Part shown: positions 26,830 to 35,872 of the stretch, piece by piece
Layout: each line of letters starts with the position of its first letter
Position numbering within the stretch: position 1 is the first letter of the stretch
Source of the DNA: Methylotenera sp.
GTDB taxonomy: Bacteria; Pseudomonadota; Gammaproteobacteria; Burkholderiales; Methylophilaceae
Direction: 5' to 3'
NCBI RefSeq assembly: GCF_030684185.1
Contig: NZ_JAUXOY010000028.1
Location: 95,373 to 159,372 of the forward strand
Length of the DNA stretch: 64,000 nucleotides
Translations under genes and position numbers: made by a program
Notes under the pieces: model-generated
Told to the model about the DNA's origin: nothing
The model's database searches: none
What the model saw: only the letters and a program-made list of their open reading frames with translations

Positions 26830-28524
26830 TTAAGTTTCACTTACTACGTATCGTACATTTAATTGCACTTTTTGCGAACCATTGTAGCTATTGGTTTGCA
26901 GTTGATAAGCCGCCTGAATTTGATCAGGTAAGAACTCGGGCTGATTAAAACAAATGGCATCAATCACAATCGAGTCTTTTTTTAAGCTTAATTTTAAATG
27001 CTTCTCACCCAGTACGCGCTGATTGACCACTTTAAACGCATCGTAAAACAAAGGTGGCGCAAAACCCTGACCCCAAACCTGATTCTCAAGAGTTTGCGCG
27101 ACTTTAAACGTCATTTCGTGACTATCCAAACTCCCGTCAACCTCAAGGATAGATTCTAAATCAGCTTCTGTAATCAGGCTTTTTACTACGGCTTCGAAGC
27201 TATGATTAAAAAGTTTAAAATCAACCTGTTTAATGGTAAGACCAGCTGCCATGGCGTGTCCGCCAAATTTCAGGATTAAATCGGGTTGGTGTTTGCTGAG
27301 TAAATCTAACGCATCCCGTAAGTGCAGGCTAGCGATGGAGCGACCAGAGCCTTTAAGCAAACCACTTCCCGCATCAGCAAATGCAATCACAGGGCGATGA
27401 TAGCGCTCTTTAATACGCGAGGCTAGAATGCCAATCACGCCTTGGTGCCAGTCAACTTGATACATACTGATAGCAAATTGATTGGCCACATCAATGTCGT
27501 CAAGTGACAGATTAGCCCCATCTTGCATATCCGCTTCTATGCTGCGACGTTGCACGTTTAAATCCTGCAGGCGATGCGCAATTTGAGTAGCTTCAACCTC
27601 AGAATCGGCCAGCAAACATTGAATGCCTAGCGTCATGTCATCCAACCTGCCAGCGGCATTCAACCTTGGGCCTACATAAAAACCCAAATCCTGTGCATTA
27701 GTCGTTTGCGGCTGCCGGCCACTCACGCGTAATAAAGCTAAAATACCTTGCGAGCATGCACCCGCGCGAATTCTACGCAAGCCTTGCTCTACTAAAATAC
27801 GATTATTGTCATCCAGTTTCACAAGATCTGCCACTGTACCAAGTGCAACTAAATCAAGCAGCTCAGTTAAATTTGGCTCTGGTTTTTCCCTATAATGTCC
27901 ACGCTCACGCAGCTCTGCACGTAAAGCGAGCAAACAATAGAACATCACGCCCACGCCTGCCAGATTTTTACTTAAAAAATCACAACCATGCTGATTCGGA
28001 TTGATAATGCAAGCGGCTTGTGGCGTCACTTGACCTGGCAGATGATGATCCGTAATCAATACTTGCATGCCAAGTGCATTGGCAGCTGCCACGCCATCTA
28101 CGCTGGCAATACCGTTATCTACGGTAATAATGATGTCTGGGCTTTGCAACGCTGCGAGCTGAACAATTTCAGGTGTTAAGCCATAGCCGTACTCAAAACG
28201 ATTCGGCACTAAAAAATTAACGTTTGCGCCAAACATACGCAAGCCTTTAACGGCAACAGCGGTCGCGGTGGCGCCATCAGCATCATAATCACCTATCACT
28301 AGCAATTTTTTATTAGCAGCAATCGCATCTGCCAATATCTTCGCCATTGCTACGTTATTAGTGAGCGTACTGGGTGGCAACAAACCACTTAGATTTGCCC
28401 TAAGCTGCGTCGCATCAGTAACACCACGTGCAGCCAATAAACGTGCCATAAGCGGCGACAGCCCTGCTGCCTGCAATTGCTGCTCTGCTTGTAGCTGAGT
28501 TTTACGTTGTACTATTTTGGTCAT
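26830..28524 (-). CDS. recJ: Single-stranded-DNA-specific exonuclease RecJ
   Basis: 5'-3' exonuclease for recombination and mismatch repair; about 564 residues from ATG 28,524. DHH-family motifs are in order: VIGDYDADGATAT, ITVDNGIAS, LITDHHLPG, and the DHHA1 motif GGHAMAAGLTI. ATG 28,524 lies 10 nt after the rpfE-like stop; an in-frame TTG at 28,542 would overlap it. Pairing with an rpfE-like gene upstream matches the recJ-rpfE order known from xanthomonads. Confidence 0.96.
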   Translation of the reverse strand: MTKIVQRKTQLQAEQQLQAAGLSPLMARLLAARGVTDATQLRANLSGLLPPSTLTNNVAMAKILADAIAANKKLLVIGDYDADGATATAVAVKGLRMFGANVNFLVPNRFEYGYGLTPEIVQLAALQSPDIIITVDNGIASVDGVAAANALGMQVLITDHHLPGQVTPQAACIINPNQHGCDFLSKNLAGVGVMFYCLLALRAELRERGHYREKPEPNLTELLDLVALGTVADLVKLDDNNRILVEQGLRRIRAGACSQGILALLRVSGRQPQTTNAQDLGFYVGPRLNAAGRLDDMTLGIQCLLADSEVEATQIAHRLQDLNVQRRSIEADMQDGANLSLDDIDVANQFAISMYQVDWHQGVIGILASRIKERYHRPVIAFADAGSGLLKGSGRSIASLHLRDALDLLSKHQPDLILKFGGHAMAAGLTIKQVDFKLFNHSFEAVVKSLITEADLESILEVDGSLDSHEMTFKVAQTLENQVWGQGFAPPLFYDAFKVVNQRVLGEKHLKLSLKKDSIVIDAICFNQPEFLPDQIQAAYQLQTNSYNGSQKVQLNVRYVVSET

Positions 28525-28534
28525 GATGGTTTTA

Positions 28535-29491
28535 TCATTCAAGGTAATCGATTACAGGTTTTGGCTTACGCCAAAATTTGTAAGTGTCTATTGGACTTAT
28601 ATCTATCGTTAAACTTTTTTCATAAAACCCTAAATTTAAAGTTATGCGTTTGATTTTTTTTGATTTTAATGCAGCAAATAAGGGACGAAACCAAACCTCA
28701 TCCAAGTTATTTATTTGCGGCAAGTGCAGCCGCACATGCTGTGCAGTACTTTGCAAAACTTCATCTAAATTGGCTGGTAATGTTTTGTAGGGCGTCTTTG
28801 CCAACTTTGCCAGCCCTTGATAAAAGACAGTATTGGCTAGAATCAAATCCATATCATGATGTAAGGCATTCAATTGCGGCATCGCACCGCCACCTGATAG
28901 CCAAACACTATTAGCTGCAACTTCACCTGCAGATTCTCGCGCCTCATTGACTGGATGCTCATGCAGCAACATCTGCACCTCATTTAGTACAGCCAACCAC
29001 TTTGAATATTCATCACCTGTCGGCAAAAATTGATGAATATTTTTATCTATAGCAACACTAGGCAAGCTTGTTTTAATCTGCGGAGTTTTATCACAACGCA
29101 GATACCAAGCGCCTGATTTGCCGATAAAGAATGCTAAACCGTCTTGAGCGAAATGTTGATTCAAGCTGACAATCAAAAGTTCTGCATGTTCACGCGCCAC
29201 AAACAATGGCCCTGGCTCCGCTAAACTAAAGCAATCGCGTTGCAATGCCAAATGAACAGAATCAGCACGCAGCCAATAAGCATCGCCTACATCCAAACCA
29301 TCTACCGTAGCGGAAATAGCAGCTATCGGATAATCTGGTGTAGCTTGCAATGCAAATTGCTCACAGACTAAGGTCTCTAGCGGCTTGTCTACTCGGCTCA
29401 CTTGCCCTTTAGCCAGCAAGTTCGCTAAACTGCTGTCAGTTTTCAAGCCTGATAATTCTGCGCTTAAAACGCAATCTATTGTTATTTCCAC
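28535..29491 (-). CDS. RpfE-like protein (phosphoglycerate-mutase-like/regulatory family)
   Basis: 318 residues, GTG start. The sequence (VCEQFALQATPDYPIAAISA, DAYWLRADSVHLALQRD, VWLSGGGAMPQ) matches the family annotated as RpfE or cofactor-independent phosphoglycerate mutase-like in beta- and gammaproteobacteria; its true activity is not established. The position just upstream of recJ supports the RpfE name. No signal peptide; probably cytoplasmic. Confidence 0.75.
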   Translation of the reverse strand: MEITIDCVLSAELSGLKTDSSLANLLAKGQVSRVDKPLETLVCEQFALQATPDYPIAAISATVDGLDVGDAYWLRADSVHLALQRDCFSLAEPGPLFVAREHAELLIVSLNQHFAQDGLAFFIGKSGAWYLRCDKTPQIKTSLPSVAIDKNIHQFLPTGDEYSKWLAVLNEVQMLLHEHPVNEARESAGEVAANSVWLSGGGAMPQLNALHHDMDLILANTVFYQGLAKLAKTPYKTLPANLDEVLQSTAQHVRLHLPQINNLDEVWFRPLFAALKSKKIKRITLNLGFYEKSLTIDISPIDTYKFWRKPKPVIDYLE

Positions 29492-29555
29492 GCGCTATTC
29501 TTAAGTAGAGTTGATAGCCTAGATTTTACTTGCAAGCTTGGTGACTTGGGAGTTT

Positions 29556-29600
29556 TAAAAAATAAAAAGCCCAGCAGCCATAATTTGGCTGCCGGGCTTC
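29556..29600 (-). terminator. Rho-independent terminator after the glycine-zipper gene
   Basis: On the minus strand AAGCCCGGCAGCC pairs with GGCTGCTGGGCTT around a 6-nt loop, followed by a T-rich run (TTTTTATTTTTT). It lies 40 nt after the glycine-zipper stop at 29,641. Confidence 0.9.
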
Positions 29601-29640
29601 AAAAACACTTACGTTTTATAAGTTAACAATTACTCATAAA

Positions 29641-30354
29641 CTAATAATAACGGCGGTCACCTCGATGCTCTTCATAACGGTCATCACCACCGCGACGATT
29701 ATCCCAGCCTCCACGATCATCGCGATTATGTCGTCTGTGCTTACCTTCCCAGCCACGGTTGTTATAGCTATAGCGCGCTGGCTCAATATAAGTAATCTGT
29801 GAAACGATGCGACTGCGCGGCTCTATAGCAACACTTACATCAATATATCTACCAGGCTGATCATTTGTCACCGTAGTATAGGTTCTACCGTTGTATTCAT
29901 ACGTGACCAAATAGCCAGTATTCACCGTTTGCCAACTATCAACCTGGTAGCAACTTTGAACTGGCACAGTGCGGGTACTGCCATAATTACGTTGATTGTT
30001 AGCAATACTATTACCGGTCATTGCACCAACGCCAGCCCCTACCGCAGCGGCAGCCACGCGACCATTACCTTTACCGATCGTACTGCCAAGTAAACCACCT
30101 GCAATACCGCCGATTAACGCACCTGCAACATTGTTATTACCTCCATTACTGTAGCTTTGTTGCTGATATTCTGTACGGCATTCTTGACGTGGCACATTCA
30201 CACGCTCCACTTGAGGTGTAGCTGAAAGCACACGGGCTGTATCGGTGTATTGATCAGTAGCCATGGCTGGCGCTGCAAATATAGCCGTCAATAAAGCTGG
30301 CACCAGCATTTTTACTCGCACACTTTTAGTGATATTCAATTTAAGGCCATTCAT
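29641..30354 (-). CDS. Glycine-zipper 2TM surface protein
   Basis: 237 residues with a signal peptide (cut expected after APAMA, about residue 32). The centre is a glycine-zipper 2TM region (ALIGGIAGGLLGSTIGKGNG, AAAVGAGVGAMTGN) as in the rickettsial 17-kDa antigen family; there is no lipobox cysteine. A beta-rich domain follows (YLVTYEYNGRTYTTVTNDQP), and the tail is rich in Arg, Asp, Gly and Tyr. Likely outer-membrane or periplasmic. GAGGAGA precedes the ATG. It is divergent from the pentapeptide gene, with Fur-like boxes between. Confidence 0.88.
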   Translation of the reverse strand: MNGLKLNITKSVRVKMLVPALLTAIFAAPAMATDQYTDTARVLSATPQVERVNVPRQECRTEYQQQSYSNGGNNNVAGALIGGIAGGLLGSTIGKGNGRVAAAAVGAGVGAMTGNSIANNQRNYGSTRTVPVQSCYQVDSWQTVNTGYLVTYEYNGRTYTTVTNDQPGRYIDVSVAIEPRSRIVSQITYIEPARYSYNNRGWEGKHRRHNRDDRGGWDNRRGGDDRYEEHRGDRRYY

Positions 30355-30507
30355 TTTTATTTCTCCTCTTTTTCTAGGCTCATTAAGCTAGAACTTAGTT
30401 ACGCTAATACCTAGCGCGATAGATTGATTTTTACTTCTCAATCTCTGCGATAGATTCTGCAGATGGTCAGTTAACGCGTCTATTTTCAATTCGGACGACT
30501 CGCAGTT

Positions 30508-30523
30508 GTTACAAATTTGTAAC
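30508..30523. promoter_or_regulatory. Perfect 16-bp palindrome (possible operator)
   Basis: GTTACAAATTTGTAAC is fully self-complementary and immediately precedes the first Fur-like box. It has the form of a binding site for a dimeric regulator; which one is unknown. Confidence 0.5.
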
Positions 30524-30540
30524 TAATGATTTTCATTAGC
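30522..30540. promoter_or_regulatory. Fur-box-like site 1
   Basis: ACTAATGATTTTCATTAGC matches the 19-bp Fur consensus (GATAATGATAATCATTATC) at 14 of 19 positions by my count, with both TAATGAT and TCATTA halves intact. It lies about 167 bp upstream of the pentapeptide gene start. Confidence 0.55.
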
Positions 30541-30564
30541 AAGCCTAATCTCATTATTAGAAGC

Positions 30565-30583
30565 CTTAATGATACTTATTTGC
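30565..30583. promoter_or_regulatory. Fur-box-like site 2 (weaker)
   Basis: CTTAATGATACTTATTTGC matches the Fur consensus at 13 of 19 positions by my count; the left half is good, the right half degenerate. It lies 43 bp from site 1 on the pentapeptide side. Confidence 0.4.
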
Positions 30584-30706
30584 AACAGTGTGACGTGAGT
30601 TACATAGTATTGATGAAATAGCGCGAATACTGTACTTAACTGCTCAGGTATAGAGCAGACCTTATAGATATAAAACTTTATTGATATAAAATTTTGGAGA
30701 CCTATC

Positions 30707-31768
30707 ATGAATACAATCAAGCAATTAATTCTAGTAGTTGGCCTGACTTTTACCAGCTTTGCTTTTGCTGGCGAGTTTGGCGACCACTGTACCACTGGCC
30801 TATCTAAAGGTTCGCTGGTCAAAACCAAATGTACGATTAACGAGTTATATAAAGGCAAAACTTATTGCTTTGGCAATGAAGGTGCGCGTGATTCATTTTT
30901 ACTCGACACAGACAGCACTATTACCAAAGCAGCTACGTTTTATGCAAAAAACGCCGAGCCTGAGCGCGAAAAAATCAGCCAAGCCGATGCCCTTAAGCAA
31001 ATTAACAGCAAAACCTGCGACTTAAGCAACAAAGATGCTGGTTACTTAGTCTTTAATGGTATGGATTTGAGCCACTGCAATATGCAGAATGTAAGCTTTT
31101 TTGGTGCTGAACTGATGGGCGCTAAATTAAAAGGGGCAAATCTACAAGGCGCCTATTTAAACCTGGCGCGACTTGAAAATGCTGATTTAAGTAACACCAA
31201 CCTGACTAATGCAACTATTTTTCAGGCGATTTTTGATAAAACCAACTTCCAGGGCGCCAACCTTACCAACGCACGCATGATAGGCACGCTAGGCAATGTA
31301 AATATGAGTGACGCCACTATTGTAAAAGGCCGCTTTGGTTTAGATATTGGCAACCAGCCAATGGGCGCGATGCGTTTTGATGCGATTGGCGGAAAATTTG
31401 CCAACACCAATTTTGAAGGCGCAGACATTAACCGCAGTAACTTCAAATTTGCTGATTTTAGAAACGCCAACTTACGAAACACTGATTTATTTCGTGCGGA
31501 CTTCAGCAAAGCCGATTTAACCGGTGCCGACATTACCGGCGCTAAATTGGATGAGGCGATTTTAGATGAAACAATTATGACTAACGTGAAAGGTTTAGAG
31601 GCCATTAAAGGCTATGAAATAGCCAAAGGAAAATGCATAGATTGCGCACTGATTGCCAGCAAACCAGAATCAAGCATAGACAACCCAATCAAGTTAAGCA
31701 GCATTGATATGATGACCGCAGAAAATCCGGCAATGAAAGTATGTAATATACGCGGTGCCAGATACTAA
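30707..31768 (+). CDS. Secreted pentapeptide-repeat protein
   Basis: 353 residues with a signal peptide (cut after SFAFA, about residue 21). Residues ~20-100 form a Cys-containing N-terminal domain (FGDHCTTGLSKGSLVKTKC). From ~105 to ~300 A(D/N)LXX pentapeptides repeat (AKLKGANLQGAYLNLA, ADFRNANLRNTDLFRADFSKADLTGADITGAKLDEA), which fold as a right-handed beta-helix. The C-terminus has CIDC and one more Cys. The Cys pairs suggest disulfides after export. GGAGA precedes the ATG, and a strong terminator follows. Function unknown; the upstream Fur-like boxes hint at iron control. Confidence 0.87.
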   Translation: MNTIKQLILVVGLTFTSFAFAGEFGDHCTTGLSKGSLVKTKCTINELYKGKTYCFGNEGARDSFLLDTDSTITKAATFYAKNAEPEREKISQADALKQINSKTCDLSNKDAGYLVFNGMDLSHCNMQNVSFFGAELMGAKLKGANLQGAYLNLARLENADLSNTNLTNATIFQAIFDKTNFQGANLTNARMIGTLGNVNMSDATIVKGRFGLDIGNQPMGAMRFDAIGGKFANTNFEGADINRSNFKFADFRNANLRNTDLFRADFSKADLTGADITGAKLDEAILDETIMTNVKGLEAIKGYEIAKGKCIDCALIASKPESSIDNPIKLSSIDMMTAENPAMKVCNIRGARY

Positions 31769-31810
31769 CTTCGTCAGCAATTTTCATAAAATATTACCAC
31801 GGTAAATTCC

Positions 31811-31853
31811 AAAAGCCCTGAGAGCCATATACATACTGGCTCTCAGGGCTTTT
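31811..31853. terminator. Bidirectional terminator between pentapeptide and polymerase genes
   Basis: AAAAGCCCTGAGAGCC and GGCTCTCAGGGCTTTT pair perfectly over 16 bp around an 11-nt loop, with A- and T-runs on both sides. It serves the convergent genes ending at 31,768 and 31,879. Confidence 0.95.
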
Positions 31854-31878
31854 GACTGATTAATGCATTAAATCCTTT

Positions 31879-33120
31879 TTATTCATCACCCTCCACCACC
31901 AAGTCTGGAATGTGACTAAACGCAATCCGCATTGGCGCATCTTTTAAAGCCTCATGCGCACCGCCAAAGTAAATAGTATTTTTGCCAAATTTTAAATTGA
32001 GTGTATCAATGGCTTTATTGAGTTTCTTCTCATTTTCTAGCGGTTCGATTTGAAACAAATCGCGTGCCACTTCATCTGCGGTCACCAAGCCAGAAAATGA
32101 AATACCTACGGCATAAGGTGCATGCTTGGTTTTTGGGTAACGCTGCCAAAAGGTTTCCAGCACCTCTATCAATCGCAACGTATTATCAGTTGGCGAAATT
32201 GCGCTTTCTGCATTCCAACTCGGCATATCTCTGAATTTTACTTTAATGCCTATTTTAGAAGTAAGTAAATCATAGCTGCGCATACGCATGCAGGCTTTTT
32301 GCAACAAGCGATGCATCACCGCTTTTGCGCCTACTTGGTTGCGCTGTTCAGGTGGTAACACATGTGAATGCCCCAAGCTGCTACGCGCATTTTTGACGTA
32401 ATAAGGCTCAAGTCCACGTAGTTTGTCATACATACGTTCACCTTCTATACTGCCCCATGCAGTTTGTAACTGTTGCCTGTTTGCAGCATATAACTGCTCA
32501 ACAGTGGTGATTTTATAGCGAGCCAAACGCGCTTCCATTTGACGGCCCACCCCATTTAAATCGCGTAATTTCAGGTGAAATATGCGTTGTGGCAACTCAT
32601 GCGATTCAATCACCACACAACCATCAGGCTTTTGCATATTAGAGGCAGTTTTAGCCAAAAAAGTATTGGGAGCGATGCCTATTGAACAGCGAATATATTC
32701 AAATTGCGCACATATTTTCTGCTTAATTTTGGCGGCAAGTATAAGTGCATTTTCACGAACCTGCTGACTACCTGTGAGCTTGCATACCATTTCATCTATA
32801 GAAAGTACTTTTTCCACATGCGTGCAACTTTCAACTATTTCTATTAGCTTGTGGTGAAATGCCACGTAAACAGGCGGTCGCGCTTCTACAAAAATAATAT
32901 CAGGGCATAGTTTGCGTGCCTCGCGTACCAACGTACCCGTTTTAATACCAAACGCTTTAGCCTCATAACTCGCGGCAATACAGCATGTGGTTTCTGCCAT
33001 CACCGCCAGCACGCCTATTGGCTTGCCGCGTAACTCAGGCACAAGCTGCTGCTCTACCGAGGCAAAGTAGGAATTAAAATCTACATAGAGTGCGTTTAAG
33101 CTCATACTAGAATTGTTCAT
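31879..33120 (-). CDS. Y-family DNA polymerase (DinB/UmuC-like)
   Basis: Translesion polymerase; about 413 residues from ATG 33,120 (ATG 33,105 is an alternative). Catalytic motifs are ALYVDFNSYFASVEQ (first Asp, steric-gate region) and VLSIDEM (Asp-Glu pair); CCIAASYEAKAFGIKTGT is the nucleotide-binding loop; LRDLNGVGRQMEARL is the helix-hairpin-helix. It belongs to the Y family, but the little-finger domain is divergent and there is no beta-clamp motif I can name at the very C-terminus, so I do not call it dinB outright. Divergent from msrA. Confidence 0.88.
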   Translation of the reverse strand: MNNSSMSLNALYVDFNSYFASVEQQLVPELRGKPIGVLAVMAETTCCIAASYEAKAFGIKTGTLVREARKLCPDIIFVEARPPVYVAFHHKLIEIVESCTHVEKVLSIDEMVCKLTGSQQVRENALILAAKIKQKICAQFEYIRCSIGIAPNTFLAKTASNMQKPDGCVVIESHELPQRIFHLKLRDLNGVGRQMEARLARYKITTVEQLYAANRQQLQTAWGSIEGERMYDKLRGLEPYYVKNARSSLGHSHVLPPEQRNQVGAKAVMHRLLQKACMRMRSYDLLTSKIGIKVKFRDMPSWNAESAISPTDNTLRLIEVLETFWQRYPKTKHAPYAVGISFSGLVTADEVARDLFQIEPLENEKKLNKAIDTLNLKFGKNTIYFGGAHEALKDAPMRIAFSHIPDLVVEGDE

Positions 33121-33187
33121 ACAGCAATTGTAATGTTTACCCAAAATAAGTGACTAACATTAGCAACTAATTTTTTAAGGAAATAAA

Positions 33188-33724
33188 ATGAGTGACGAAC
33201 AAATCGCAATTTTTGCAGGCGGTTGCTTTTGGTGCACCGAACCAATATTTAGCCAGCTAAAAGGCGTTAGCAAAGTAGTCTCGGGTTATATTGGCGGTCA
33301 TACAACAAACCCTACTTACAAAGATATTTGCAATGGCGACACAGGCCATGCCGAAGCCATCAAAATTACATTTAATGCAGACCAAATAAGTTTTGAGACT
33401 TTATTAGAGATTTTTCTTGTTTCGCATGACCCAACAACGCCCAATCGCCAAGGTAATGATGTCGGCACGCAATATCGCTCTGCCGTATTTTGCCTAAACA
33501 CCGCGCAGCATGATGCAGTAATAAAAATGATCACTGAATTTAACGAAGCTAAACTATTTGCTGCACCAATCGTAACTCAAATCAACAGCGCTGAGACTTT
33601 TTACCCTGCTGAAGAATACCACCAGTATTACTTTGACAAGAACCCCAATCAACCTTACTGCATGGCCGTGGCCGCGCCCAAAGCAGCAAAGATACGAGCT
33701 AAATATGCAGCTTTGATTAAATAA
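33188..33724 (+). CDS. msrA: Peptide methionine-S-sulfoxide reductase MsrA
   Basis: Reduces methionine S-sulfoxide in proteins. 178 residues; the active-site GGCFWC motif puts the catalytic cysteine at C13 (C16 follows). Other family blocks are SGYIGGHTTNPTYKDICNGDTGHAEA, HDPTTPNRQGNDVGTQYRS and YHQYYFDKNP. The usual C-terminal recycling cysteine region appears reduced to NQPYCMAVAAPK. AAGGAA precedes the ATG. Cytoplasmic; no fused MsrB. Confidence 0.97.
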   Translation: MSDEQIAIFAGGCFWCTEPIFSQLKGVSKVVSGYIGGHTTNPTYKDICNGDTGHAEAIKITFNADQISFETLLEIFLVSHDPTTPNRQGNDVGTQYRSAVFCLNTAQHDAVIKMITEFNEAKLFAAPIVTQINSAETFYPAEEYHQYYFDKNPNQPYCMAVAAPKAAKIRAKYAALIK

Positions 33725-33947
33725 AAAATCCAGACACACAAAAATTTAAATGACCTGTTAGTGTTAATAACTCATCCTTGCTAATTAGTTATACTCTGAT
33801 GTTGCATTGCAGCGTAAATCTTATGACTTGCTCGACTGCTAAACCAGCCCCAGTTCACTGCTGGAATTGACTTGCTTCAAGTCACACGGCTCTTTGCTTG
33901 CCTTTTCAATTTTTCGCTGCGTATAATCGTGCTAAAGGGGAAATTGA

Positions 33948-35063
33948 ATGGCTGCAGCTAGCTTTCGTGTTGCTCAGGATGACCAAGGTCAACAGCATGT
34001 CCAGCTTTTTGGTCAGTGGTCATTACGAGTACCGATTAATGATTTTGCCAAACTTAAAAAATCATTACAGCCATTTTTTGTGGATACTTTCACAAAATGG
34101 GATTTGCTGGAGGTAGATCAGTTGGATGCCGCAGGTGCCTCTACCCTCCTGTCTGGATGGGGTAACAAACTCAATGGCAACATCACTCTCAGACCTGAAC
34201 ATGCAGAACTGTTTAATACGCTAATCAGTTTAACAAAACCACCCGATAAAAAATCTGAGCGTGACTGGCTCTCTCCGCTTAACAGTCTGGGAAAAGGCGT
34301 GCTCCACCTCATGCACCATTTCAGCGAGTTTATTCGTTTGCTCGTTTCACTATTAGTTGAAATTGCCTATTTATTTCGCCGCCCACAAGATTTTCCATGG
34401 CGGGAATTCAGCGCCAACGTGTACAAAAGTGGTGTGAATGCCTTGCCAGTGACAGCACTCCTAGGCTTTATGATTGGTGTTGTAATGGGCTATTTAATGT
34501 CTAGACAACTGCATGCGTTTGGCGCGGACGTTTACATTGTCAACATTTTGGGACTTAGCATTATTCGTGAACTCGGCCCAGTGTTAATGGCAGTGTTGAT
34601 TGCTGGCCGATCCGGCTCTGCGATGACAGCGCAAATCGGCGTGATGCGGGTGACTGATGAGATTGACGCTCTGACCACAATGGGGATTTCTCGTACTTTA
34701 CGAATTGTTCTGCCCAAAGTGCTAGGGCTAACTTTTGTCGCGCCTTTACTGGTGTTGTGGACATCTGGCTGGACGCTTGCTGGCGGTGCCTTTGCAGCTA
34801 ATTTAGAGCTAGGTATTAGCTTTCGCTTCTTCTTTGATTATTTACCGCTAGTTGTTCAGCCTGTAAACCTCACGCTCAGCTTGATCAAAGGTTTGATGTT
34901 TGGCTTTGTAGTAGCATTGGTCGCCTGTCACTTTGGCTTGCGCATCAAGCCAAATACGGAAAGCTTAAGCAACAGTACGACAAGCTCGGTGGTCACAGCA
35001 ATATCCGGAGTGATTTTGGTCAATGCTTGGTTTGCAATTTTGACACGTGGTATCGGCGTATGA
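33948..35063 (+). CDS. mlaE: MlaE-family lipid ABC permease with N-terminal STAS-like domain
   Basis: 371 residues. Residues 1-~110 form a STAS-like domain (VQLFGQWSLRVPINDFAKL, WDLLEVDQLDAAGASTLLS), the role played by separate MlaB in E. coli; from ~120 it is an MlaE permease with five to six helices, including LGLSIIRELGPVLMAVLIAGRSGSAMTAQIG. It moves phospholipid or a related lipid across the periplasm with the ATPase and MCE proteins. GGGGAA precedes the ATG. It overlaps the ATPase gene by 4 nt. Confidence 0.93.
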   Translation: MAAASFRVAQDDQGQQHVQLFGQWSLRVPINDFAKLKKSLQPFFVDTFTKWDLLEVDQLDAAGASTLLSGWGNKLNGNITLRPEHAELFNTLISLTKPPDKKSERDWLSPLNSLGKGVLHLMHHFSEFIRLLVSLLVEIAYLFRRPQDFPWREFSANVYKSGVNALPVTALLGFMIGVVMGYLMSRQLHAFGADVYIVNILGLSIIRELGPVLMAVLIAGRSGSAMTAQIGVMRVTDEIDALTTMGISRTLRIVLPKVLGLTFVAPLLVLWTSGWTLAGGAFAANLELGISFRFFFDYLPLVVQPVNLTLSLIKGLMFGFVVALVACHFGLRIKPNTESLSNSTTSSVVTAISGVILVNAWFAILTRGIGV

Positions 35064-35866
35064 TGAGCGAGAGTTCTATTCAAAACACTCCGCAGGAGAA
35101 CATTCCAGATCAGGATGTCATCTGCGACATACAGAATGTTTGCACAGAGTTCGGTGAAAATATTGTTCATCATAATCTCAACTTAAAAGTTAGGCGTGGT
35201 GATATCACTGCTTTAGTGGGTAGATCTGGTTGTGGAAAAACCACTTTATTGCGTCATATCATAGGCCTGACTAAACCCAAAAGCGGCAACGTGCTATTGT
35301 TTGGAGAAAACATGCACATCATGGAACGAGTAGCGCAACGGCGCCTGATGAACCGCTTTGGCGTGCTGTTTCAACAGGGTGCTTTATTTTCAGCACTTTC
35401 CGTTTTCGACAATGTCGCTTTTCCGTTACGCGAATTAAAGCAATTTGATGAATCCGTTATATACCAATTAGTGATGCACAAACTGGCACTGGTTGAGCTT
35501 GAGCCGCGCGACGCAGGCCTGCTTCCTGCTGAGATTTCCGGCGGCATGGTTAAACGTGTAGGGCTGGCACGGGCACTTGCACTGGAACCAGAACTATTGG
35601 TACTAGACGAACCAACCGCAGGACTGGACCCTGACCGCAGTCATAATTTTATCGACCTCGTTAAACAACTCAAAAAATCCTTGGGATTAACAGTGCTTTT
35701 CGTCACGCATGATATGGATACTCTGGCATCGCTTGCCGAACGTGTAGTCGTATTAGAAGACAAACACATTATTGCAGATTGTCCATTGCGGGAACTTGCT
35801 GGCATTGATCACCCGTTTATAATCAATTTTTTTCAAAGTATCCGTAGCAGGCTTGAGAGATTATAA
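35060..35866 (+). CDS. mlaF: MlaF-type ABC ATPase
   Basis: 268 residues from ATG 35,060, which overlaps the permease stop (ATGATGA); the longer frame from 35,027 is not needed. Walker A is GRSGCGKTT, the signature ISGGMVKRVGLARALAL (GG instead of the usual SGGQ order, typical of MlaF), and Walker B ELLVLDEPTAGLDP. It powers the MlaE permease. It lies 6 nt before the MCE gene. Confidence 0.95.
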   Translation: MMSESSIQNTPQENIPDQDVICDIQNVCTEFGENIVHHNLNLKVRRGDITALVGRSGCGKTTLLRHIIGLTKPKSGNVLLFGENMHIMERVAQRRLMNRFGVLFQQGALFSALSVFDNVAFPLRELKQFDESVIYQLVMHKLALVELEPRDAGLLPAEISGGMVKRVGLARALALEPELLVLDEPTAGLDPDRSHNFIDLVKQLKKSLGLTVLFVTHDMDTLASLAERVVVLEDKHIIADCPLRELAGIDHPFIINFFQSIRSRLERL

Positions 35867-35872
35867 TAAGCC

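Larger units (their letters stand above)
30355..30706. other. Divergent intergenic region with palindromes and Fur-like boxes
   Basis: About 350 bases between the glycine-zipper gene and the pentapeptide-repeat gene, with no supported ORF. It holds a perfect 16-bp palindrome (30,508-30,523) and two sequences resembling the Fur box (30,522-30,540 and 30,565-30,583), roughly midway between the two starts. Confidence 0.6.

Noticed and set aside
30523..30858. 111-codon minus-strand ORF over the pentapeptide gene start
   Set aside because: It overlaps the promoter region and signal peptide of a well-supported gene and has no start signal or protein-like pattern.
33948..34320. N-terminal part of the MlaE protein as a separate MlaB gene
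   Set aside because: The reading frame is continuous with the permease and there is no internal stop or restart.
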